From JAVBOD01 sp031551045 (lineage in GTDB: Bacteria; Bacteroidota; Bacteroidia; Bacteroidales; UBA932): a stretch of DNA of 13,900 nt. Numbering within the stretch: the first letter of the stretch is position 1; every line of letters begins with the position of its first letter. The position numbers were made by a program, and so were the translations under genes. The notes beneath the pieces were generated by a model. That model was not told where the DNA came from. It did not search any database and worked only from the letters and a program-made list of their open reading frames with translations. The stretch is from NCBI GenBank assembly GCA_031551045.1, contig JAVBOD010000073.1:1-13900 (forward strand). The letters run 5' to 3'. Below, piece by piece: positions 7,232 through 13,900 of this stretch.

Positions 7232-7843
7232 ATGCAAAATAAATTACAAGAATTAACCGATAAACTTTACCGCGAAGGTTTGTCGAAAGGACAGCAGGAA
7301 GCCGAACACTTGCTGGCAAAAGCCAAGGAAGAAGCGGCGCAGATTGTTTTAAACGCTAGGCAGGAAGCCGGCGAAATCGTAGAACAAGCAAAAAAATCGG
7401 CAACCGAAGCGAGAAAAAACGTAGAAGGTGAAATGAAACTGGCCGGCCGGCAAACCATTGCCACCGTGAAGCGGAACGTTGAAGACATTATTATAGCGAA
7501 GGTAATGGGAGAACCTGCCAAAGCAGCGATGAGCGACGCGGAATTTGTAAAATCTCTTATTAAGACCACCATAGAACGTTTTAACCCGCAAGCGGCCAAC
7601 GTGTCGCTATCGGTAATATTGCCCGAAGCCATGCGGCAATCGTTGCAGGCCTTTGCCGATGAGCAGGCGCGTAAACAATTGTCCGGCGGCATCGAAATAA
7701 AATTCGATAAAACCTTCAAATCCGGATTTAAAATCGGCGCTAAGAGCGACGGTTTTTACATCAGCCTTACCGATAAAGATTTTGAAAATTTGTTCGGCGA
7801 ATATTTACGCCCGCAAACACGCGCCTTGTTGTTTGGCGAATAA
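7232..7843 (+). CDS. ntpE: V-type ATPase subunit E
   Basis: The 203-residue peripheral-stalk subunit would link the catalytic A3B3 head to the membrane stator subunit I. The N-terminal half (about 1-95) is a long charged helix rich in Ala, Glu, Lys and Gln (AEHLLAKAKEEAAQIVLNAR), typical of the E coiled coil. The C-terminal half is a compact domain ending in YLRPQTRALLFGE. The length is normal for E/NtpE. It is the first gene of the ATPase operon, right behind a strong predicted promoter, and ends 3 nt before the DUF2764 gene. Family assignment rests on helix pattern, C-terminal form and operon position, since E subunits diverge strongly in sequence. Confidence 0.92.
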   Translation: MQNKLQELTDKLYREGLSKGQQEAEHLLAKAKEEAAQIVLNARQEAGEIVEQAKKSATEARKNVEGEMKLAGRQTIATVKRNVEDIIIAKVMGEPAKAAMSDAEFVKSLIKTTIERFNPQAANVSLSVILPEAMRQSLQAFADEQARKQLSGGIEIKFDKTFKSGFKIGAKSDGFYISLTDKDFENLFGEYLRPQTRALLFGE

Positions 7844-7846
7844 CCG

Positions 7847-8485
7847 ATGGCGGTGGTATATACATATCTGGTAGCCGGCTTGCCCGACATGTCGTTCGAA
7901 ATGGATGTGCGCAATTTCGATTACGAACGGTTGATGCAAACTATTTCCGAACGTTTGGAAACCGACGATACGAAATATTTTCGTCTTTTGTTGATGGGCT
8001 TGGAAACGCCGGTGCCTTTTTTCTATAAAACAATTACAAAAAGCAGGAACCGTTTGCTGCGGGAATATTTTGCATTCGATGTATTATTGCGTAATATCCA
8101 GGCAGGGCTTGCCGCGCGTAAGTTGAACACATCGGCCGAATCGTATTTGATAGGCGAGAACGCCCTTACGGAAGCCATTCTGAAAAGCAAAGCAAGCGAC
8201 TTCGGGCTTTCCCTTGAAATGGAAGAAGTGGCGGAAATCATCCGGGTATTTGAGTTGCCCGATCTGCTGGAACGCGAGCAAAAACTCGATGGGTTGCGGT
8301 GGAATAAAGTCGAAAAAATAGCGCTCTTTAATTATTTTGATATAGATGCCGTGTTGGCGTTTGTGGTAAAAGCATTTTTGGTAAACCGTTGGATAATCCT
8401 CGATAAAGAAAGGGGAGTGGCGATGTTCAAACAACTGTTGCATGAATGTCGTGGCGAGGCCGAATATGTGAAAATGCCGGAGTAG
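7847..8485 (+). CDS. DUF2764 family protein of the V-type ATPase operon
   Basis: The 212-residue soluble protein has no signal peptide or membrane segment. It is rich in helix-forming residues and recognisable motifs include YLVAGLPDMSF at the start and FRLLLMGLETPVPFF near 45-60. DUF2764 proteins are found as the second gene of V-type ATPase operons in Bacteroidota, where no standard C subunit gene is present. A C-like central-rotor or coupling role is a reasonable inference but is not shown here. It starts 3 nt after subunit E, so it is almost certainly co-translated with it. A 148-nt gap with a palindromic element separates it from subunit A. Confidence 0.88.
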   Translation: MAVVYTYLVAGLPDMSFEMDVRNFDYERLMQTISERLETDDTKYFRLLLMGLETPVPFFYKTITKSRNRLLREYFAFDVLLRNIQAGLAARKLNTSAESYLIGENALTEAILKSKASDFGLSLEMEEVAEIIRVFELPDLLEREQKLDGLRWNKVEKIALFNYFDIDAVLAFVVKAFLVNRWIILDKERGVAMFKQLLHECRGEAEYVKMPE

Positions 8486-8502
8486 CATAAATGATTTAAT
8501 AC

Positions 8503-8599
8503 TACCCCCAACCCCCTAAAGGGGGCTGAAACCTGTGAATAGGAAATGTCAGTGAAGATAATCACTGTCATCAAGTCCCCTTTAGGGGATTTAGGGGTA
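8503..8599. repeat. Palindromic CCCCTAAAGGGG element inside the ATPase operon
   Basis: The outer arms are TACCCCCAACCCCCTAAAGG and its continuation to 8527, complementary with a few mismatches to 8574-8599. Each arm is itself a small dyad (CCCCCTAAAGGGGG at 8512-8525; CCCCTTTAGGGG at 8577-8588). Nested inside is CAGTGA at 8550-8555 paired with TCACTG at 8562-8567. The whole is about 97 bp with no coding capacity. Similar CCCCTAAA/TTTAGGGG palindromes are, as far as I recall, scattered through many Bacteroidetes genomes and may be mobilised in trans. It sits between DUF2764 and subunit A and could affect mRNA stability or expression balance. Confidence 0.75.
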
Positions 8600-8633
8600 A
8601 AAAGCGGATAGTAGAATAAAATGTAGTTTATAT

Positions 8634-10388
8634 ATGAAGACCAAAGGAAAAGTAGTAAGTATCATTGCCAACCTTGTGACCGTGCAAGTGGACGCGCCTG
8701 TTGCTCAAAACGAAATCTGTTATATCGAGTTGGAAGGTGTGCGCCTCATGGCCGAGGTTATCAAGGTGGTGGGCGATAAAGTATATGTTCAGGTGTTCGA
8801 AAGTACGCGCGGTTTGACGGTAGGTTGCGAAGTCATTTTTGAAACGCACATGTTGGAAGTAACATTGGGGCCGGGCATTTTGTCGAGCAACTACGACGGT
8901 TTGCAAAACAATCTGGCAACCATGGACGGCGTGTTTTTGCAACGCGGCGAACACACGGCTCCGCTCGATGTGGAGAAACGTTGGGCCTTTAAACCGCTGG
9001 CTAAAGCGGGCGACCAGGTGCGTGCCGCCGATTGGTTGGGCGAAGTGACCGAAGGCTGGTTGCCGCATAAAATTATGGTGCCGTTTGCTCTGACGGAAAA
9101 TTATAACATCAAATCCATAGCGCCGGAAGGGGTTTATACCGTGGCGGAAAAAATCGCCGTGCTCACTGATATGAATGGCGTGGATTATGAGGTGACGATG
9201 ATGCAGAAATGGCCGGTGAAAGTGCCCATCTCAGCTTATCGCGAGAAGCCGCGCCCGTTTAAAATCATGGAGACCGGCGTGCGGGTGATCGACACCTTCA
9301 ACCCCATTGCCGAAGGTGGAACGGGTTTTATCCCCGGCCCGTTCGGTTGTGGAAAAACCGTATTGCAGCACGCGTTGGCCAAACAAGCTGAAGCGGATGT
9401 AATCATTATGGCTGCTTGCGGCGAGCGTGCCAATGAAGTAGTAGAAATTTTTACGGAATTTCCGGAATTGGATGACCCGCGCACCGGACGTAAGCTCATG
9501 GAGCGCACAGTTATTATTTGTAACACCTCGAACATGCCTGTGGCAGCCCGCGAAGCGTCGGTTTATACAGCGATGACGATTGGCGAATATTACCGGAGTA
9601 TGGGCTTGCGTGTATTGCTCTTGGCCGACTCTACTTCGCGTTGGGCACAAGCGTTACGCGAAATGAGTAACCGCCTCGAAGAATTGCCCGGCCCCGATGC
9701 ATTTCCCATGGATTTGCCCGCCACGATTTCTAACTTCTATGCCCGTGCCGGAGTGGTGTATTTGAACAACGGCGAGTTGGGTTCCGTAACGTTTATCGGT
9801 ACGGTATCGCCGGCGGGTGGAAACCTGAAAGAACCTGTAACGGAATCGACGAAAAAGGCGGCGCGTTGTTTCTATGCGTTAGCGCAAAGCCGCGCCGACA
9901 GCAAGCGTTATCCGGCGATTGACCCTATCGACAGTTATTCGAAATATTTGGAATACGATGAAATTATTGCGTATCTCAACGAGAAAATAGACAGCCACTG
10001 GGTGGATAGTTTGTGTCAAGGGAAAAATATTGTGCTGCGCGGAAAAGAAGCATACGAACAAATAAATATATTAGGTGACGACGGCGTTCCGATGGATTAT
10101 CATGTGCGTTTTTGGCGGTCGGAGTTAATCGATTTTGTGATTTTACAACAGGATGCGTTCGACAAGACAGATGCTTCGACACCGCTGGCACGCCAGCGCT
10201 ACATGTTCGAAAAGGTGATGGATATTTGTCGCCGGCAATTTGAGTTTGAACATTTCGAAGCATGCGCCGATTTCTTTAAACAGCTTATCAATATTTGCCG
10301 GCAGATGAACTATGCCGAGTTTGAAAGCGACGCATTTAAAAATTATGAAAAAGAATTGGACGAAAAACTGCAGGCGCAGGCTTCTTAG
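8634..10388 (+). CDS. ntpA: V-type ATPase catalytic subunit A
   Basis: The 584-residue catalytic subunit binds and hydrolyses or makes ATP in the A3B3 head. The order is an N-terminal beta-barrel (1-70), an A-specific bulge region (about 105-190), the nucleotide-binding domain and a helical C-terminus. The Walker A is GPFGCGKT at 235-242. The catalytic glutamate is Glu264 in GERANE. The Walker B segment is RVLLLADSTSRW at 326-337 with Asp332. The NRLEELPGPDAFPMDLPA region matches the conserved A-subunit stretch. Length fits the family. The P-loop has Cys239, as in eukaryotic V-ATPase A subunits, where most prokaryotic relatives have Ser or Ala. It follows the palindromic element and precedes subunit B by 60 nt. 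Confidence 0.97.
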   Translation: MKTKGKVVSIIANLVTVQVDAPVAQNEICYIELEGVRLMAEVIKVVGDKVYVQVFESTRGLTVGCEVIFETHMLEVTLGPGILSSNYDGLQNNLATMDGVFLQRGEHTAPLDVEKRWAFKPLAKAGDQVRAADWLGEVTEGWLPHKIMVPFALTENYNIKSIAPEGVYTVAEKIAVLTDMNGVDYEVTMMQKWPVKVPISAYREKPRPFKIMETGVRVIDTFNPIAEGGTGFIPGPFGCGKTVLQHALAKQAEADVIIMAACGERANEVVEIFTEFPELDDPRTGRKLMERTVIICNTSNMPVAAREASVYTAMTIGEYYRSMGLRVLLLADSTSRWAQALREMSNRLEELPGPDAFPMDLPATISNFYARAGVVYLNNGELGSVTFIGTVSPAGGNLKEPVTESTKKAARCFYALAQSRADSKRYPAIDPIDSYSKYLEYDEIIAYLNEKIDSHWVDSLCQGKNIVLRGKEAYEQINILGDDGVPMDYHVRFWRSELIDFVILQQDAFDKTDASTPLARQRYMFEKVMDICRRQFEFEHFEACADFFKQLINICRQMNYAEFESDAFKNYEKELDEKLQAQAS

Positions 10389-10448
10389 AGTCTTCGTGAC
10401 AAAACATAAAAATTAGAAACAACGTCTAAGAAAATTTGATAGATAGAT

Positions 10449-11768
10449 ATGGCAACAAAGGCATTTCAGCGGATATATACAAAATTGGAAGGCATTACCA
10501 AAGCAACGGTATCGTTGCGGGCGCAAGGTATTGCGAATGATGAGCTGGCAACCGTGGCCGGACGTTTGGCACAAGTGGTGAAAATTAATGGGGATATGGT
10601 GACCTTGCAGATTTTTGCAGGGACGGAAAATATTCCTACCAATGCCGAAGTGGTGTTTCACGGCGAGCCGCCCACTTTAAGCGTGAGCGACGATTTGGCC
10701 GGACGTTTCTTCAATGCCTACGGTTTACCTATCGACGGTGGGCCGGATGTGGAAGGCGAGCGGCGACAGATCGGCGGCCCTTCGGTAAATCCGTTTCGCC
10801 GCAAACAACCGTCGCAGTTAATTGCGACAGGCATTGCCGGTATTGACTTAAATAATACGTTGGTGTCCGGACAGAAAATTCCGTTCTTTGCCGACCCCGA
10901 CCAGCCTTACAATAAGGTGATGGCGCAAGTGGCGCTGCGTGCAAAAGTCGATAAGATTATTTTGGGCGGCATGGGCTTGAGTAACGACGATTATTTGCAC
11001 TACAAAAAAGTATTTGAAGAAGCCGGCGCGTTAGACCGCATTATCAGTTTTGTGAACACTACCGAACAACCGCCGGTGGAACGTTTGCTGGTGCCCGATA
11101 TGGCGCTCACGGCTGCCGAATATTTTGCCGTGGACAAAAATGAAAAAGTACTGGTGCTGCTCACCGATATGACGCTCTATGCCGATGCGCTCAGTATTGT
11201 GAGCAACCGTATGGATCAAATTCCTTCGAAAGATTCCATGCCCGGTTCGTTGTACAGCGACTTGGCGAAAATATACGAGAAAGCGGTACAGTTACCCGAT
11301 GGCGGCTCCATTACCATCATTGCGGTAACCACGTTGAGCGGCGGTGACATCACACATGCCATTCCCGACAATACGGGATACATTACCGAAGGACAGTTGT
11401 TCCTGCGTACCGACAGCGACACGGGAAAAGTAATTATCGATCCGTTCCGCTCGCTCTCGCGTTTGAAACAATTGGTGATTGGCAAGCAAACCCGCGAAGA
11501 CCATCCGCAAGTGATGAACGCGGCCATTCGCCTCTATGCCGATGCGGCCAATGCCAAAACAAAATTGGAAAACGGGTTCGATTTGAGTGATTACGATGAA
11601 CGCACGTTGAAATTTGCACACGATTATTCTTCGGATATTTTGGCGATTGATATCAATATCGATACCACCGAAATGCTCGACCGAGTATGGCGTTTATTTG
11701 CGAAGTATTTTACGCAAACCGAAGTGGCGCTTAAGCAAAATTTAATGGAAAAATATTGGGTGAAATAA
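10449..11768 (+). CDS. ntpB: V-type ATPase subunit B
   Basis: The 439-residue non-catalytic partner of subunit A alternates with it in the A3B3 ring and supplies the arginine side of the active site. As expected for B, the P-loop equivalent (GQKIPFFADPD, about 141-151) lacks the GKT motif. Family features include the beta-barrel start TKLEGITKATV, LLTDMTLYADAL at 237-248, PGSLYSDLAKIYEKA at 265-279, and PFRSLSRLKQL near 345-355, which holds the arginine finger region. Length is normal. In related Bacteroidota operons the D subunit would come next. Here the next gene in the same direction is the start of an AT-rich two-gene cassette, 99 nt downstream. Confidence 0.97.
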   Translation: MATKAFQRIYTKLEGITKATVSLRAQGIANDELATVAGRLAQVVKINGDMVTLQIFAGTENIPTNAEVVFHGEPPTLSVSDDLAGRFFNAYGLPIDGGPDVEGERRQIGGPSVNPFRRKQPSQLIATGIAGIDLNNTLVSGQKIPFFADPDQPYNKVMAQVALRAKVDKIILGGMGLSNDDYLHYKKVFEEAGALDRIISFVNTTEQPPVERLLVPDMALTAAEYFAVDKNEKVLVLLTDMTLYADALSIVSNRMDQIPSKDSMPGSLYSDLAKIYEKAVQLPDGGSITIIAVTTLSGGDITHAIPDNTGYITEGQLFLRTDSDTGKVIIDPFRSLSRLKQLVIGKQTREDHPQVMNAAIRLYADAANAKTKLENGFDLSDYDERTLKFAHDYSSDILAIDINIDTTEMLDRVWRLFAKYFTQTEVALKQNLMEKYWVK

Positions 11769-11772
11769 GTAG

Positions 11773-11854
11773 TTTCAAGTTTAAAGTTTTAAGTTGCGCG
11801 AAGCGCGTAAACAAATTACCGTTAAATCTTAAATTTGAAATCTGAAACTTGAAA
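11773..11854. repeat. Imperfect inverted repeat at the left edge of the cassette
   Basis: TTTCAAGTTT at 11773-11782 is exactly complementary to AAACTTGAAA at 11845-11854, and nearby TTTTAAG and CTTAAAT tracts extend the pairing loosely. The loop carries a small CGCG-AAG-CGCG hairpin (11797-11807). TAAATTTG at 11830-11837 fits a -7 box, but no TTTG lies 19-21 nt upstream, so an own promoter for the cassette is only weakly supported. The element fills most of the 99-nt gap between subunit B and the ATPase gene. Confidence 0.55.
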
Positions 11855-11867
11855 TAGAAAACATGAG

Positions 11868-13037
11868 ATGATTAAAAAAATAATATTAGAAAATTTTTTC
11901 AGTTTTCAATCGGAGACGATTGAACTGGATGCTCATGCCAATGTATTGGTGGGGATTAATGGTTCGGGTAAATCAAATTTATTGAAAGCATTGAAACTAT
12001 TACAACGTGTGGCAGCAGGAGGTGTGAGAGAATTGATAATTGATGAATGGGGCGGTTTTGATGCAATGTGTTATCAAGCTGCAACAACACCAGACATACG
12101 ATTGGAAATAATTTTTGATAAGGATAAGATTTCTGAATATGCAACGTATCCGAAAGATGTTCATTATGAATTAAAAATTCATCGTACACCACAGGCTAAT
12201 TATTATATTAGTGAAAGATTGTTCCAGCCGGTGAGTGATAATGACTATATTCCTTACATAAAATTTTCAGCAGGAGAAGGTTCTATTATTAACTCAAATG
12301 GGCTAGATAAACAATATAAAAATTTGGATGGACGGGAATCTGTTTTATCCATGTTATTTGGGTTAGAAAGTCCGGAATATGTATTGTATATTAAAAAATC
12401 AATCGCGAGTATTGCTGTTTACGATCATTTTGATACTCGTCGGGAAAGTAAAATACGTCAAGCAATATTTCCAACTCAGGATTCAAGACTATTTTCGAAT
12501 GGAAGTAACTTAACACAACTATTGAACACCATTAAAATTAATGACAAGAATAACTATCGAAAAATTATAGAAAAATTGAAAGGGATTAATGACAATTTCA
12601 TAGGCATTGATTTTAAACAAGTAGGTGGTAGTATTGAATTAATGTTGGAAGAGAAAGGCTTTAATAAATCTATACATGTATCACATATTTCCGATGGGAC
12701 ATTGAAATTTTTATGTTTATTGTCCATCTTTTTTAATAAACAACGTGGTAAATTTGTGTGTATTGATGAGCCGGAGTTGGGCTTGCATCCGGATATGATT
12801 CATACTTTGACGTCTTCTATCAGAGAAACATCAAATGATACGCAATACCTCATTACAACTCATTCGGATATTGTTCTAGATGGATTTGAAATAGAAAAAA
12901 TAAGAATATTTGGTAAAAATGATAATAATTCTACTATCGTAAAATCATTTACCCAAAAGGATTTTGAGGGATGGTATGAGGAATTTGAAGTAGGACAAAT
13001 GTGGCGGATGGGTGATATAGGAGGTAACAGATGGTAA
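11868..13037 (+). CDS. AAA family ATPase (AAA_21/OLD-like), first gene of cassette
   Basis: The 389-residue soluble protein belongs to the SMC/ABC-like AAA_21 or AAA_15 group. It starts with a typical IKKIILENFFSF strand. The Walker A is GINGSGKS at 29-36. An ABC-signature-like SDGTLKFL lies at 275-282. The Walker B is FVCIDEPELGLHP at 296-308 with Asp300 and Glu301, followed by an H-loop histidine at 332 (TTHSD). The middle (about 60-270) is a variable insertion. The tail EVGQMWRMGDIGGNRW looks conserved from memory of related proteins. It overlaps the next gene by 7 nt. G+C is far below that of the flanking ATPase genes (17 of 60 at 12121-12180 against 40 of 60 at 10741-10800), implying acquisition. 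Such ATPases act as sensors or motors in defence modules, so that role is inferred. Confidence 0.88.
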   Translation: MIKKIILENFFSFQSETIELDAHANVLVGINGSGKSNLLKALKLLQRVAAGGVRELIIDEWGGFDAMCYQAATTPDIRLEIIFDKDKISEYATYPKDVHYELKIHRTPQANYYISERLFQPVSDNDYIPYIKFSAGEGSIINSNGLDKQYKNLDGRESVLSMLFGLESPEYVLYIKKSIASIAVYDHFDTRRESKIRQAIFPTQDSRLFSNGSNLTQLLNTIKINDKNNYRKIIEKLKGINDNFIGIDFKQVGGSIELMLEEKGFNKSIHVSHISDGTLKFLCLLSIFFNKQRGKFVCIDEPELGLHPDMIHTLTSSIRETSNDTQYLITTHSDIVLDGFEIEKIRIFGKNDNNSTIVKSFTQKDFEGWYEEFEVGQMWRMGDIGGNRW

Positions 13038-13555
13038 CATTTTACATAGAAGGTCATAAATCACTTCGTGAAGGATTTTCTGTGCTTTTATTCAACTTGT
13101 TGGGAAATTCTGATTTTCAAGTTATCATGGGACGGAGTAATTTGGAAACCGTGAAAAAGTTTAGACATCATAAACATGCAGAAGGTACAAAATATTTGCT
13201 TGTTGATTTAGACATGCTCGAAGCTCGTCGTATGGAACGTGTTGAGGAATACAATTTGAAAAATGAAATCTTAAATGTATTCTTTATGATACAGGAAATG
13301 GAAGCGTGGTTTCTATCTCAACAATCATTATTGAATGAGTATTATGGTGCTATTTTGAAATATCCTACACAACGTGCATGTGAAATAGAGAAGCCAAGTA
13401 GAGTTCTTGGAAATATAACAGGTGCAATAAAAAGTAAGTATGAAAAAGTAATCCATGCTATTGACTTGTTGAAGAAAATAGACACGAATCAATTAGCAAT
13501 AGATTTTATAGATGTAAAAAATATAAGGGATAAAGCGAGAGCATATCATTCATAA
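13031..13555 (+). CDS. DUF4276-like protein, possible TOPRIM-fold effector
   Basis: The 174-residue soluble protein has an N-terminal acidic motif FYIEGHKS (Glu7) and LLVDLD at 56-61, giving a DxD pair (Asp59, Asp61). These are spaced as in TOPRIM-like folds. Further motifs typical of DUF4276 are MIQEMEAWFL at 86-95, CEIEKPSRVL at 117-126 and LLKKID at 146-151. It is at the short end for the family as I recall it. The ATG at 13031 overlaps the stop of the ATPase gene by 7 nt, so translation is probably coupled and the proteins likely act together. G+C is low (18 of 60 at 13261-13320). Family assignment is from motif recall; nuclease or other activity is inferred. The final two codons and stop fall in a repeat-like motif. 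Confidence 0.75.
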   Translation: MVTFYIEGHKSLREGFSVLLFNLLGNSDFQVIMGRSNLETVKKFRHHKHAEGTKYLLVDLDMLEARRMERVEEYNLKNEILNVFFMIQEMEAWFLSQQSLLNEYYGAILKYPTQRACEIEKPSRVLGNITGAIKSKYEKVIHAIDLLKKIDTNQLAIDFIDVKNIRDKARAYHS

Positions 13556-13564
13556 CTCATAATT
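13547..13564. repeat. Short repeat-like motif at the right edge of the cassette
   Basis: CATTCATAACTCATAATT matches the right arm of the palindrome at 2689-2713 except for seven missing internal bases. It contains the stop codon of the DUF4276-like gene and lies just before the subunit D start. It could be a shared repeat or the result of AT-rich convergence. Confidence 0.4.
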
Positions 13565-13570
13565 AAAAAA

Positions 13571-13900
13571 GTGGCTATAAAATATCAATTCAATAAAACC
13601 TCGTTGAACGAACTGAACAAGCAATTGAAAGTTCGTACACGCGCGTTGCCGACGTTGAAAAACAAAGAATCGGCGTTGCGCTTGGAGGTGAAGCGCGCCA
13701 AATACAAAGCGGAAGAATTGCAGCGCAAGCTCGAAGAGCAAATGAAAGCGTACGACTACATGGCCGGCTTGTGGAACGAATTTCCGCACGATTTGTTGAA
13801 AATTCAAGACGTGGAAATGGACGTGGTGAAAGTCGCCGGAGTGCGCGTTCCGGTGCTGAAAAGAATCTTGTTTGAAGAACGTGCCTATAATCTATTTGCC
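13571..13900 (+). CDS. ntpD: V-type ATPase subunit D, 5' part
   Basis: The first 110 residues of the central rotor subunit D are present, and the frame is open to the window end. The N-terminus (VAIKYQFNKTSLNELNKQLK) is followed by RTRALPTLKNKESALRLEV and a long charged helix, as expected of the antiparallel coiled coil that turns inside the A3B3 ring. The start appears to be GTG at 13571, because homologues begin MAIK and no ATG is near. The nearest upstream in-frame stop is the TAA of the DUF4276-like gene, 15 nt before. G+C returns to about 50% (30 of 60 at 13621-13680). It would normally follow subunit B, so it is displaced by about 1.8 kb here. Confidence 0.93.
   Translation, partial: MAIKYQFNKTSLNELNKQLKVRTRALPTLKNKESALRLEVKRAKYKAEELQRKLEEQMKAYDYMAGLWNEFPHDLLKIQDVEMDVVKVAGVRVPVLKRILFEERAYNLFA

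Noticed and set aside
11868..13555. Retron or classical PARIS system
   Set aside because: There is no reverse transcriptase or msr/msd-like RNA, and the second protein shows DUF4276-type motifs, not a DUF4435 layout. Only the general ATPase-plus-TOPRIM logic is shared.
11868..13555. Insertion sequence or transposon as carrier of the cassette
   Set aside because: There is no transposase or integrase gene, no matched terminal inverted repeats and no target-site duplication that I can find.
1..13900. CRISPR array, tRNA or rRNA genes
   Set aside because: I saw no regularly spaced direct repeats and no cloverleaf or rRNA-like sequence on either strand.

Overview
The window looks like a chromosomal segment from a member of the Bacteroidota, probably Bacteroidales. 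Three things point there. Two intergenic regions carry the TTTG-N19/20-TAnnTTTG promoter form of that phylum. The V-type ATPase operon has the reduced layout E, DUF2764, A, B, D. The decarboxylase gamma subunit is fused to a lamin-tail domain. I see no convincing Shine-Dalgarno sequences, also as expected for the phylum. Genus cannot be settled by reading alone.

Layout. (1) 1-207: intergenic DNA with hairpin-forming repeat-like sequence. (2) 208-2082, minus strand: a membrane-anchored LTA-synthase-like sulfatase-fold enzyme. (3) 2146-6923, plus strand: a promoter, then methylmalonyl-CoA epimerase, the carboxyltransferase alpha subunit, a lamin-tail/OadG fusion, a biotin carrier protein and the OadB-type beta subunit, closed by a strong rho-independent terminator. 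Together these form a sodium-pumping methylmalonyl-CoA decarboxylase with its epimerase (succinate to propionate). (4) 6924-7231: a non-coding gap with a repeat-like hairpin, a possible gene relic, a perfect 14-bp palindrome and a promoter. (5) 7232-13900 and beyond: V/A-type ATPase genes E, DUF2764, A and B, then subunit D cut by the window edge.

The most unusual item is 11868-13555. An AT-rich two-gene cassette sits between ATPase subunits B and D: an ABC/OLD-like AAA ATPase and a DUF4276-type, probably TOPRIM-like, protein. The two overlap by 7 nt. Base composition changes sharply at both edges (about 28-30% G+C in sampled lines inside, 50-67% outside). The cassette is bordered by palindromic and repeat-like sequence. 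Its architecture resembles two-gene ATPase plus TOPRIM anti-phage modules, but function is inferred and not shown.

How the genes fit together. The decarboxylase would convert (S)-methylmalonyl-CoA to propionyl-CoA and export Na+, and the neighbouring V-type ATPase interconverts an ion gradient and ATP. Whether that ATPase uses Na+ or H+ cannot be told here, because the membrane subunits I and K lie beyond the window.
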